Below, piece after piece: positions 13,853-26,720 of a stretch of DNA of 64,000 nt. A program made the translations under genes and the position numbers. The notes below the pieces were generated by a model. That model saw only the letters and a list, made by a program, of their open reading frames with translations, searched no databases and was not told the DNA's origin. This DNA comes from Rotaria sordida (Eukaryota; Rotifera; Eurotatoria; Philodinida; Philodinidae), in the NCBI GenBank assembly GCA_905250125.1, contig CAJNOL010000891.1, forward strand, positions 32,121 to 96,120, written 5' to 3'. Position 1 is the first letter of the stretch, and every line of letters starts with the position of its first letter.

Positions 13853-15323
13853 TCTACGAGACGAAATCAAAAGACGATACGCCGCGCAATTAGGCCGATA
13901 TTTAAAATTATTTTTGAAAGAATAATCTAGAAAAAAAAAATATATATATGTATATATATATATATATGATTCTTTTTGAAGCAAAGGGTAACAAGACAAC
14001 AATGACGACTAAACGAGGAGAAGAAGAAAGATTGCCATAAGCATTTAGTAGAGGCGAACACTAATTCGCCCGTGACACGATGTAATGTTGAAAGAAAAAG
14101 AAAAAAAAACGACGGCATAGACGACGATATGGGGGCAGTGGGGTGATGATGAAGAAAGAGAGAAGAGAAAAAAAATCATTGAATCATTCTTACGGGGGTA
14201 ATACATACATCAAATGATTGGGTATTGAACAAAAAGAAGAAAAAAAAAGAAAAGAAAAATATAAACAAAACTAATGAGATAAAATAATTTGAAATGTACG
14301 AAGAAAATTTTTTATTTATTAAAATAATTTTTGAGAGGAGCAAAAAGCAAGAAGATCTAAATCGAATAAATAATGTTTAGACAATAAAAAATTTCAATTA
14401 ATCGATTAGGTTTCTTTTTAATTAATTCATAGTCTTAAGTTAAAACTCGTATTAAAGAAAAATCATATGTTGTAATTTATGTTCATACTATCCTACGGCT
14501 CTGTTTCTCTTGTCTGTTTTGTCAATGTACATTTATTACACAAACAAATATCAGGCGCGTAGTAAACCACGTGAGTGAAATTGTGGGTGGCGACATTTAT
14601 ATAAACAAGTAAATTTTATTTGAAACAATTTTACGTTTTTCTTTTCAGGTGAAATAATTTTTTTTAAACATGTTAAAATTTATTTAGACAATAACATACA
14701 TTTAAAATGGAGGAATATAGGTAAGTACAATGAACTTTTCTAATGACGTCATCAAAACCAAATAACTTCTCAACAGCATTCCAAACTGTAGGTGTACCAA
14801 ACAGAATCAGAATGTATAAAACATCTACTAAGTACGATTTGCGCGCTATTTTACATTCTGGTAATAAAAAAAGCAGCATGTATGAAATACACGGCGTATA
14901 CAGAATTCATACTTTGTTTTGTTTTTTGATCGAAAAGTTTATTTCTATATAAGTTAATATTAACATTACTTAAGAATAAAATGTATGACACGACCTCTTT
15001 TGGTCAATTTTAGTATCAACTAATCTGTCTTTTTCTTTTCTTTAATATAAGCATGAAAGCTTTTTTATTTAGCATATATGAAAAACTTCGATCTCTACGC
15101 CTTTGGCGCCCTTCACTGTCGAAACCTATGTGTACACATATATTTTGCTAAGTTAACCAAAATGTACGACGACATTTTATTTGCAAATTTCATTCGGAAC
15201 GCTGCTTCTCAGCTGTTGTTACTTCCTTAGTTAATTTTTGATAAAATAGCAAAATACACAGAAACATCAATTCGAAAATAAAGTTTTCTATTAACTTTTT
15301 GTTTTTAATGTAATTGATTCTAG
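13853..15323. other. divergent intergenic region between UBE2D paralogue B and OGDH
   Basis: The two flanking genes point away from each other, so promoters for both should lie here. A TA-rich run sits at about 13940-13966. A possible retroelement remnant lies at 14743-14952. Confidence 0.5.
14743..14952 (+). pseudogene. possible retroelement coding remnant
   Basis: A 69-codon plus-strand frame includes KYDLRAILHSGNKKSS followed by GVYRI. This weakly recalls the region just before the GIY-YIG nuclease in Penelope-like elements, which are known in bdelloids. There is no supporting flanking sequence, so it may equally be chance. Confidence 0.2.
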
Positions 15324-18300
15324 ATGGAACGAATTGTTTCGTCACTTTCTCGACCATCAATCGGGTCCATTCGATGGCTGCCTCAATTAAAACTCATAAC
15401 TCGTAGTGCTCATCGAGCACATGCTGAATCATTTCTTAATGCATCTTCATCAAATTATATTGATGAAATGTATGAACAATGGTCAAAAGATCCTCACACA
15501 GTACACAAAGTATATATTGAAATAATTTAATTAAAAAGAATAAATATGACATTTTCATTATTCTAGTCATGGGATCTTTTTTTTCGTAATCAACATTATC
15601 AACGACCTCCAACATTAGGCATTACTCCACCACCACCAGCTTTAATAGAATATTATCAAAAAACAGGTTTTTTTCAACAACAACCAGCTCATATTGTACC
15701 TCAACAACAAGGACAATTACAACCAGCACCTGGATATGCTAGTGGTGTTCAAGAACTTCCACTTGATATGCAAGCTATACAAGATCATATGGCCATACAA
15801 GCACTTGTACGATCTTATCAGGTCTGTACAACAATTATTATTATTATTACTTTAAAATGGAATAATTAACAAATCAAAAACAAAGAAAAATTATCTAATA
15901 AAAATTTTATTATAGATGCGTGGTCACAAATTAGCACAACTTGATCCACTTGGTCTTTCATCGGCTGATCTCGATGCTGAAAGACCCCATGATTTAACAT
16001 ATACATTTTATAATTTTAGTAAGAATTCAAAATCAAAAATCGAATATCTTTAGTTGAGATCAATTCTTTGAATATCTATGAAAGAACAGAAAAAAACGGA
16101 AACAAACATCTAGAATTATTTTGCTTTCAGCTTTATGAACCCACTCGGTATACTTCAGGCAGATCTATCTGGTGAATGACCTGAAGGAATGAACCTATCT
16201 TCATAGAATTTCAGTAAGATTGTGACAATAGATAGAAGGCAAAACAACCATACCTCGTTTTTGTGTGACTAACATTATATAGAATTCGATCTCAACTAGA
16301 GATATGATTTTTGTACAAATTGGCATTATGATAAAAATTAAAAATGAATTTGTTTTTCTGAAATGAAGATGAAGCTGATCTTGATCGAAAATTTACTGTT
16401 CCACAAATAACATTTATAGGTGGTCAAGAAAAAGAACTTTCTTTACGTGAAATTATAAAACGATTAGAAGTATACATGAAATGATTTATTTTTTTGTTCA
16501 TTATGTTTATATTCACCGGTTTTTCTTTTTTTTTTTGTTATGTAGGATGTTTATTGTCACACGATTGGTCTTGAATATATGTATATAAATAGTTATGAAA
16601 AATGTGATTGGATTCGACAAAGATTTGAAGATCCAGCACAGAAAAAATTAGACATTAAAGAGATTCGACGTGCTGTAAAACGACTTATTCGAGCATCGAA
16701 GTATATTGAAGAGAAATATTTAGTTTTATTACTATTATTATTATTATTATTATTATTATGTTTTAAATTAGATTTGAAGATTATTTAAAGAAAAAATGGA
16801 GTTCTGAAAAACGTTTTGGTCTCGAAGGTTGTGAAGCATTGATACCAGCTATGAAAATGGTTATTGATACAGCTGCAAATAAAGGTGTTGATACTGTTAT
16901 TATGGGCATGCCACATCGGTTAGATAGAAATTATTATTTTGATTAAAAACCATTGCTTGTGTTTTGTTTTTTTTTAATGTTAATTTAGTGGCCGTCTTAA
17001 TGTACTTGCAAATGTAACACGTAAACCATTGGAAGAACTATTTTGTCAATTTGATCCAAAATTAGAACCATCAGATGTTTCGGTAAATATAAAAAACAAA
17101 GAACTTTTCTTTAAACATTATTTTAATATCATATTAATAAGAAAAAGGAACAGAAATCTTATATTATCGTAAGTTTTCTTTTTATTTCCCTTTCGATGTT
17201 GCGCGTTATTTTACACTCGTCAATAATGACGAAAATATTTTGGACACCTAATCCTACTTAAACCATCGTAATGTTTCGTCGAAAATTTATATATATATGT
17301 ATATATATATACCTATACATATCTTCATTCTTACGTCTATGTATCTATAGATTTTTCTCTAAATCGAATAAATTTGATAATTTTAGGGAAGTGGTGATGT
17401 GAAATATCATTTGGGTACAAGTATTGAACGTTTAAATCGTGCATCAAATACAATGGTTAAATTTGTTCTTGTTGCTAATCCATCGCATTTAGAAGGTTTA
17501 AAAAAATAAACAAAATAAAAAAGAAGAATATATTGTAAAAAATAAAAATTTCTGTTTTTTTTTCTCTCTATTCAATAGCTGTTGATCCGGTTGTACAAGG
17601 TAAAACTCGAGCAGAACAATTTTATCGTGGTGATAAACATGGTGATAAAGCTATGAGTATACTAATACATGGTGATGCAGCATTTGCTGGACAAGGTGTT
17701 GTTTATGAAACCTTTCATTTAAGTGATTTACCAGCTTATACGACACATGGAACTATTCATATTATTTGTAATAATCAAGTAAATAAGATAAAAAAAATTA
17801 AAACAACAGAAAAAAAAACAACTTTTTGTTTTTGTAAATTTTTAGATTGGTTTTACCACCGATCCACGTATGGCTCGTTCAAGTCCTTATTGTACTGATG
17901 TAGCACGAGTCGTTAATGCACCTATATTCCATGTTAATGCTGATGACATTGACTCAGTTTTACATGTAGCAAAAGTAGCTGCAGAATGGCGATGTACATT
18001 TAAAAAAGATGTTGTTATTGACCTTGTATATTATTTTTTTGAAAAATGATTATTTAAAATAAGAAAAAAAATTTTCTTTTTTTATAGGTTGGCTATCGTC
18101 GACATGGTCATAATGAAACAGATGAACCTATGTTTACACAACCATTTATGTTCGTATATAAAAATTTCAATTGTGAATTTTTTTGATTTTTATAATTTTT
18201 CTTATTAATTTTAGGTATAAAAAAATTCATAAACAACCTCCTGTGTTAAAAAAATGGGTTGAAAAATTAATTAATGAAGGTACAATTCAACGAGAATGGT

Positions 18301-21300
18301 ATGAAGTATGTATTCATATAATTTAAATAATTAGTTTTTTTCAATTAAATTTAAAAAAAATATATATTCTAGGCTGAAGAAGCTAAGTATCAAAGAATTC
18401 TTGATGATACTTTTGCTAATTCTAAAAGTTCAGCATATGCTAAAGATAAAAATTGGCTTGATTCACCATGGAAAAATTTCTTTACTTCGAAAGGTCCTTT
18501 TCCATATCCAGAAACTGGAGTATCTGAAGAAACACTTAAAACTATTGGCACTAAAGCACACGAATTACCCCAAGGTTTTGTTCTTCATCGTGGTCTAATA
18601 CGTGTTTTTGAAAAACGTTCTGAAATGTTACAAGAACGTGAAGTTGATTGGGGATTAGCTGAATCAATGGCTATAGGTAGTGTTTTACTTGATGGTAATC
18701 ATGTTCGTCTTAGTGGACAAGATGTTGAACGTGGAACATTTTCTCATCGTCATCATGTTTTACATGATCAAGAAAAAGATCTAGTTTTTCATGTACCGAT
18801 GAATTATCTTTCTCCAACACAAGGTCATTATTCAATATGTAATAGTTCATTATCAGAATTTGCTGCATTGGGTTTTGAACTTGGATATTCAATAACAAAT
18901 CCAAATTCACTTATTATGTGGGAAGCACAATTTGGTAGGAATAAAAGCAAATCTTGTTCTTGTTTTTTGAAAGATTTTTTTGTAAAATTAAATTTAGGCG
19001 ATTTTGCGAATAATGCTCAATGTATTATTGATCAATTTATTTGTAGTGGACAAGCTAAATGGGTTCGTCAAAGTGGTCTTGTCCTTCTTTTACCTCATGG
19101 ATATGAAGGACAAGGTCCTGAACATTCATCAGCACGATTAGAACGATTTTTACAGGTAAATTTATGCAAAGATTATTCACAATTCAAAATAGAGTAATAG
19201 ATGATCATCAATTGAATGTTTTTTATTGGTGTACAAATCTATGCAATTAGTTTTGATTCATATCATTCAAATCGGACAAAAGTTCTTCGGTATACCAACA
19301 ATTAACTGGCGGTAGTTTTTGATATTTGAATGATCGACTATCTTCTGATCACCATTCTACTGCAATATGCCAATAGGTTTTTTTTTTCTCCGATCGGCAA
19401 TCTGCTGCCGATATACCAGAGGTACTTGTGAGATATATTGTTAGTAGTGTGAACTAATGTGTAACATGAGAATTTTCAAATCAGTTTTGAAAATTTTAAT
19501 CATAGAGTAAAATAATAATTAGTTTTTTAATAGAAAAATATGGATTGATATTATTTTGAAAAGTTTAAAATAGTAAAAAAGATACTAATGAATTTAGATT
19601 ATTATACAAAAAAAATGCAATTATGATTATGGTCCTACATGACCGTTGTGACTCATGATTACCATGATCATGGCCGTAACTGTAGTTAATTTTTTTTACG
19701 AAGGCCATGACTATAACTGTGACTATACTTTCATCATGGAAATTCATGGTTGTTAAAATAGCCCTACATCCTATATTTCTATTAACTGATCGGATGTTCT
19801 ACAACACAAATGACCTCATTTTTATTTCACCTAGACGCAATATCTGCAATAACTTGTTATATGTAATAGATGACATACATAAATCATACATAATATAATC
19901 ATAATTTATATTTTGACAAATAATAATGACAAAATAGATGTCAATCTTTAAATGTATAATCGTTTTCGTTTTGTTTCGTGAGGTTAACAGAAATATCTTT
20001 GATTAGATTAATTTTGTTTTCTTTTCTTTCACTTCAATAGATTCTTATCGTTTTTATTCATATAATCGATATAATAAATCTTTGTCAATAATACATATAG
20101 TTTATTTGTTATATTTCAATTACTGTGTTGTTCTACATGTTCGTGCAATAATATCTAAATCGATCGAATGCAATTGAATATTATTTGCACTAATAATAAA
20201 ATAGATTTCAATAAATTTGATCAATTGATACCTAATCGAGTGTTTCTAAATTTGATTTTTATTGAAATTTATTCATAAATTTCACATATATATATATATT
20301 AAATATTTACGGCGGAATTAAAATTTTCATTTGATATCAATTAGAATGAAATTTTACTTTAAAAATTTGTCCTTTTTTATTAACTTTCTTTTTTATATTA
20401 CAAAATATATTTTAGTTAGCCAGTGAAGATGAAGATCGTGTAACTGAAATCAAAGAAACAAAATATCATCACCATACCGATCTGGCTATGTCTCAATTAG
20501 ATGATACAAATTTGATAATAGCAAATATAACAACACCAGCTAATTATTTTCATATTCTTCGTCGTCAATTAGCTTTACCATTTCGTAAACCTTTAATAAT
20601 CATGTCACCAAAATCTTTACTTCGATTACCTGCATGTCGTTCAACATTTGATGAAATGATAACTGGTAAATAATAATATTGATTTCATTATATATATTTC
20701 TTTTCTTTTTTTTTTTTTTGTGTATGTTTTTAGGTACAAGTTTTAAACGTATTCATCCTGAAGGTGGTGCTGCAACAGAAAATCCTGATGGAGTTAAAAA
20801 AATAATATTTTGTTCTGGAAAAACTTATTATGATTTAATTGAAGAACGTCATAAAAATAAACTTGATTTCGAAATAGCTATTGCACGTATTGAACAATTA
20901 TGTCCATTTCCATTCGATTTAATTCGTGAAGAACTTGAAAAATATAAAAATGCAAAAGTATGTTTTGCACAAGAAGAACATAAAAATATGGGACCAGTGA
21001 GTTATTTTATTTTATTTCAAAATAAATTATTTCATAACAATAAAAAAATCTTTTTTTTTTTTTTAGTATACATACTGTAAACCACGTCTTGCGTGTCTTC
21101 TCCGTTCAATGGATGATCCACGAGCTGCTGAAATCAAGTAATTTTTTATTTTTATTTTTTTTTGTTTTTGAAATTTTTTTTGCTTAAAACTTTTCTTTTC
21201 TTACAGCACATGGTAAGTGTGTAATTTGTATTAAATACTGTAATAATATTTGGTATTCCCTAGTAGTCTCTAGAGCATGTGTTCACTAATGAATCGGCAT

Positions 21301-21576
21301 GTGCATGTTCTTTTTGTTAATCGTTTTTTTTTTGTTTTGATTTGAAGTTTAGATATTTATATTTGAGAAAACAAGATATGCTCATGACGGTTCATTTGTG
21401 TTTTTGATTTTTTTTTTTGTTAATATATATTATTCATTGTTATATAATTATTCTTTTTTTTTAATTTTTTCTTTAGTTATGCTGGAAGAGATTCAGCAGC
21501 ATCAACAGCAGCTGGTATTAAATCAAGCCATTATTTAGAACAAAAGACATATATGGAACAAGCAATGGCTCTTTAA
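15324..21576 (+). CDS. OGDH: 2-oxoglutarate dehydrogenase E1 component, mitochondrial
   Basis: About 18 exons encode a full-length protein of roughly 1,000 residues. The N-terminus is Arg/Ser-rich, as expected for a mitochondrial targeting peptide, followed by [14 protein letters not shown] and SWDLFFRNQ. Clear landmarks are [85 protein letters not shown] and [19 protein letters not shown]. The enzyme uses thiamine diphosphate to decarboxylate 2-oxoglutarate in the TCA cycle and passes the succinyl group to E2. The ATG follows directly on TTGATTCTAG, an acceptor-like site, so a spliced leader or 5'-UTR intron is likely. Long introns lie at about 16019-16368, 17083-17386 and 19156-20414. Near the 3' end a six-base microexon (21207-21212) appears between good splice sites. 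The intron near 18936-18998 has a length divisible by three and no in-frame stop. Confidence 0.96.
16053..16296. mobile_element. TA-flanked foldback element in an OGDH intron
   Basis: GTTGAGATC after TA at the left end is mirrored by GATCTCAAC before TA at the right end. The centre is a second hairpin built on CTTCAGG and CCTGAAG. Arms are diverged in between. Confidence 0.6.
21207..21212 (+). other. six-base microexon in OGDH
   Basis: CACATG is preceded by a strong pyrimidine tract with TTACAG and followed by GTAAGT. Joined to AA of the previous exon and T of the next it encodes Asn-Thr-Cys in frame; skipping it also keeps the frame. Confidence 0.6.
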
Positions 21577-22121
21577 ATCATTAGTGAACAATTATTCTTT
21601 TTATATCCACTTGAATTAAATTTGTTTAGTTTTGTTTTTCTTCTTCTTCTCATATCCTTTATTTATCCATGTCAGTAAGAAAAACTAATAGATTCTATAT
21701 ATCAGCCAGAAATGTCCTACTTCCACATAGAAATATTTGATATATACATATATAAGTTTTATTATTTTCTATGGTCAAATAAAAAACAAAAAAAAAAAAA
21801 GAAAGAAAGAAAGAATAATCAAGCAGATCATGCTGTCCCATATCGTTCCCATTCATATATTGAGAAGCTAATCTATCTACAATTAATTTTGTTGAAAAAT
21901 GCACTTTAAAAACAAAAAAAAAAAAATATTTCTTTCTCAAGCAACGTAAAACAAAGCATAACCGTAAGAAAAAAGAGAGAATAAATATCTGAACAAAACG
22001 CTAGCAAGAAAAAAAAAAGAAGAAAGAAAATGAAATGGAGAACGATTAAACTTTGGCATTTACACAAAAAAAAAAAAAAAAAAAAGATAATTTATGTTCG
22101 AATTTAGTTTAAATTATTTAT
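21577..22121. other. convergent intergenic region
   Basis: Two genes end toward each other here. The stretch is A-rich with several poly-A runs, for example at 22063-22085. No coding signal was seen. Confidence 0.5.
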
Positions 22122-25100
22122 TTAAATTAAACCAGGTGGTTTAAAAGGTGACCGAAATTTTGTTGTATAACTACTTTCAATAATTTGTGGTGTTGTTGGT
22201 TCAGAAAATTGAGCTGTACAACCAAATATTCCAGATGTATCAACAAGAATTTCACGTGGTTTTGATGTTGGTCGAACAATAACACGACTTTTTTCACGTT
22301 GACGACCAGCAGCTGTATCACAATCGAATGAACCACATGGTTTTGATAATGTACCTCAAGAAAATTAAAAAATATATATAAAAAACAAAAAAATAATAAT
22401 TTAAATATGTAGTATTTTATTTATAAGCAAAATAAAATTTTAAAGTTCAATTCAAATTCTTTAAACTATGAAAGAAAAATATTTTTCATTATCGATTATA
22501 TGATATTAATCTTTGTATTTTATGGTTGTATTCAATTTTCGAAAAGATCATCGTCCTAGACTAATCTTCATTATGATTAAACATGCACATCAAACTCAAT
22601 TTGAATATTTCGAACTTATCTTATTACAATAAACTGTCGCGTCATAAATATAGAAGGATGTCTGACTTTGATTACTAAACAAAGACGGATTCAGTAAACT
22701 ATATGGATTTTTTTTAATTAACTCTAGTTTAACAATGTTACTGAAATACATTCTCTAGTATCATTTGCTTACTTGAATTTTCTACTGACAGAAAAATATT
22801 ATGGCAAAAAACGACTCAAATGGTTTGGGTACATGCCTAATTATGATCTTAATAATGTTTAACATTATTTTCCAGAAAGAAAATTATAAGTTTTGTATTT
22901 TTCAAATAAACTGTACGGGAACAAAAAATTTCTTCGAATAGTTGCCGCTTTATTTTAGAAATCCGCTTAATAAAAGATGATAAAAATTATTATACTTTTT
23001 CTAGATATCAATGTATACTAATCTATCAAAGTTTTTTTTTTTTTGTTTTGTTCGTTATTTTCTTCATCAACCAAGCAAATCTAATGAAAAATCACCAGAA
23101 TTGAACTAACATTAATATAGAAATTTGACAGCTAGAATGACAAAAATTAACTCATTTATATCCAGCTAAAAGCAATATTTACAAAGAATCGAATAAGCAT
23201 CTCAAGAGATCTGATTAATAATACAAATTTTTTTCTTTTTGTTTTATCAAGGTTAAAAATGTCAAAAAAAAAACCTCATTAGGGATATAAAAGTGATAGA
23301 GCAAAAGAAATGAATTTGTCTAATTAAGGTCAAAAGAAAAAAACTATGTAATAATCAAAGATGAATTTAGAATGAACATTAAAAATAAGGTCAGTGAAGC
23401 AGTATATCAAAACATGCAATCGATAATTACCAAATAAAAAAAAAAGATAATACATATATATATATATATAAAAAACAAGCATTACCATTGCGAGCATGCA
23501 TTCGTTGCACAAAATCTTTGTGATATGCTTTCTTGCTAGCTCGATGATGCTGTTTTTCGACAAAACCATCATCTATGATGAAGAGGATGCACAAAAGCAT
23601 AGTATAAGCAAATTTATCAAAGCAAGAAGAAAATGAAAAGGAAGAAAAAAAAATCAATAACACACTAAATAAGAAATCATTATCGATATGTATATATATA
23701 TAAAGGAAGAGAAGCAACAATTGCTGATAGCTACCATCAAAGAAGCGTGAAAGCGGTCGTTTCATTGTTGCACTATTTTTACTACCTGCTCCACCGTCTT
23801 CAAAAATAAAAAGACGGAAATAAATATCAAAAATGTATTTCATTTAGTTCTGACCTGTACTTGATGCTGAATCACGTCGTACATTTTCAGTTTTTTCAAA
23901 TCGTTCGATTACTTGAGTTTCTAAATAAAACAAATCATATGAATATTATTTAATGAACTATGAAATTTTTTTTATTACCTGTAACACATAATGGTCGTTT
24001 CGGTAAACCGGCTGTTGTTGTACCAGTTTCTCTAGTTTGAGGACGAGCTAATAAAAAAAAAAAATTTTTTTTTTTTTCTATGAAATTTTTCTTTGAAAAT
24101 ATTTTTACATTGTTTTGGTGGAAGCGGTGGTGGTGGTATGTAAAGATCGTCAGTTGATGTTGTTGCATCTTGACGAATAATTCTTGGTGGTTGTTTACGT
24201 TCAACTATTCAATCATAGATATCAAATGAATAGAAGAAAAAACAACAAAAACAAAAAAATTATTTATTACTTGGAATAACACGATCTGGAATTTTAAGAT
24301 CATAATTAAAATTATAATTAAAATGTTCTTCATGATGTTCATCATATTTTGACCATCGATTTTCTTGTTGCTGTTGTTGTTGCTGATTAAAACCTAAAAT
24401 AAAATGTTTAATAACATTTATAAATATGTTTCAACTTATTGATTTGACACTTGAACGAGAAAAAAAAAGAAACGAATATGAAAATTTTTAATTTTTACCT
24501 GTTGATTCTTTATGTAAATCATAACAAGATGAAGGACGTGTACGTATTTTAACTTGTCGTACAGTTGGTGATGGTGTACGTACAAATGAAACCATATAAG
24601 GTGGTGCCAGACGTGGTTGTTGTTCTTCTATCGTTACTGTTTCTATATAGTTTTATAAAGAAAACAAGTTAAGTTTTTTTTTCTATATTTATTAACTATT
24701 AGCTATTAATTTTTCTTGTCTCTTTTTTTTTTGTGTATATATTTTATTTTACCTATTTTTTCAACAAGTATTTCCCTTGAACGAGCACGATTTAATGATC
24801 GACATAGTGGTGGTGGTGGTGGTGGTGGTGGAGAAAAACAATACGTATTAAAACAAACATTTGGATAGTGTACACCTTTTGTTTTTGATTTTTAAACGAA
24901 ATTAAAAAAAAATATATATATATATATATAATCGAATGAATCTTTATTTTAACATACTATAACACTCTCGTTTATATCTTCGACCAGATGAACGACTTCG
25001 ATGATGTTGATGTTGATGTTGATGTTGATGTTGATGTTGTTGTTGTTGATGATGACGATGACGAAGTGATGCAAAATCACTTTCTACACATGGAATATCA

Positions 25101-26720
25101 TCAAAAAATGATGTTGGTTGAAGTTCAAATGGATCAAATGGTTCTGTTAAAGCGACTGATAATGGTCGACCATGACGATGTTGTGTATAACACATATTAT
25201 TACATTCATCATCCCATAGAAAACTACCCATTAGACAACTTGGTCGTTGAAACCAATCTAGAGATAAGAAGAAAGATATGAAAAAGAAAAATATCAAATT
25301 GTTTATTCTAATTTTGTAATCGATGATAATATTTCAATATTAAATATCATCGAAATATATATGTCTATATAATATTCTTCAAATAGTATATGTATCATAA
25401 CAAATAAAAAACGAAGAAAAACCGCAGCTGAAATTATTGCAAAAATCACAAGATAAGAATGCAAAGGAAAGAAAAACCAACATTTTTTTCTTTTTGGTAA
25501 TATATTGTTGAGAGGAAACGTGCACTCACTATCTCTCTCTCTCTCGTTCTCTTCAATTTGACGCTGAATAAAAAAAATTCTGATGATGGGAATGCAAATA
25601 TGTGCAACATACACATACAATAATATGTGATTTTATTACAAGGAGCTTGTATATGCGCGAACTAAGGGAAACGCATATAACCCTTCGATAATGTTGTCGG
25701 GTGTGTAAAGTTGATCCGGAGCAAATGTTCTTTATATTTCTGTGGTTTGTGTATGTTTGTGCTTATGTATACGGACTTTTTCTTTTTTCCTTCATTCTTT
25801 TTTTTCCTTCTCTCTCTTCTTCTGTCAAAAATTTCGTGCTCTTTCCAGTAGAAAATAATCTTTTATATGAGTAACTAGCACATGCATTTTTCTTTTTTTG
25901 ACTATATCAGTTTGGCATTCGTTCGATTTTCTTAAGTGTGTGTGTGTGTGTTTTCAAATTATGTTAACACGTTGATGAAGTACGTGTCAATTATACTTTT
26001 TTACAATGATCAATCAAGATATAACAGTTCCTCACATAGTTTTGTATTTATATATATATATAATATATATTGATAATCTCTTGAGATGTAGTGAAGAGCG
26101 TGTATGTGTATAAGTGCTTACGGGTGCAGTTGCAAAGTAAAAATTCAAGGTCGAATGTGTAGAAGATATACGAACCTCGTTATTTGCAAATCGGATCTTT
26201 GATTATCATATACGCGAAAGAAAAAATAGACGTTACCCGATTTATTTTATCATTCATATAAATAGCTACTGTTATTGTTTACTTCAAATAGCAGTCTAGC
26301 TAAACGTCAAAGAGCCTAATCTTCTCAATTGTATATTTTTTTTCTCACTTTTTATTTCTCTTCCCACACTAATGCTGCCCATCTTTATTCTTTTCATTTT
26401 GATTCTATTCTTTTGTTTCTTTACAAAGAGATAAGCGTTTGTTGTTCTCTCTGTAGCTCTTTCTCTCTCTCTCTCTCTGTCTCTCTCTGTCTCTCTCTTT
26501 TTTCTTTTTCTCTTTACTGTCTAAATATGTGAATGGTACTTATAGGATTCACCTTCAACAAGAAAAAAAAACCTACAATAATATCAAAACATCAATGACG
26601 ATGATTATGATCACTATTGTAATTCAGGTGTGTATATGTAATGACAACAAGAAAAATGTAATGTTAAACTACTCACATACCAGATCTATATGATGGTGAC
26701 GGCTTTTGATGTCGAGACAT
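22122..26720 (-). CDS. low-complexity protein of unknown function
   Basis: About 11 exons join in frame. The first encodes MSRHQKPSPSYRS (26720 down to about 26680), followed by a 1.4 kb intron; the last ends at 22122 with SPFKPPGLI. The protein, roughly 450-500 residues, is rich in low-complexity tracts: a Gln-His run near 24990-25050, eight consecutive prolines near 24810, and a Gln run near 24370. Short motifs such as YIPPPPLPPKQ could bind SH3 or WW domains. No folded domain, signal peptide or membrane segment was recognised. A basic stretch (EKQHHRASKKAYHKDF) lies near the C-terminus. It is probably an intrinsically disordered adaptor or regulator, but that is inference. The exon chain is supported by consistent splice phases. 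Confidence 0.65.

Noticed and set aside
19156..20414. 1.26 kb OGDH intron examined for a mobile element
   Set aside because: Only short local hairpins (for example around 20195-20275) were seen, no element with clear ends.
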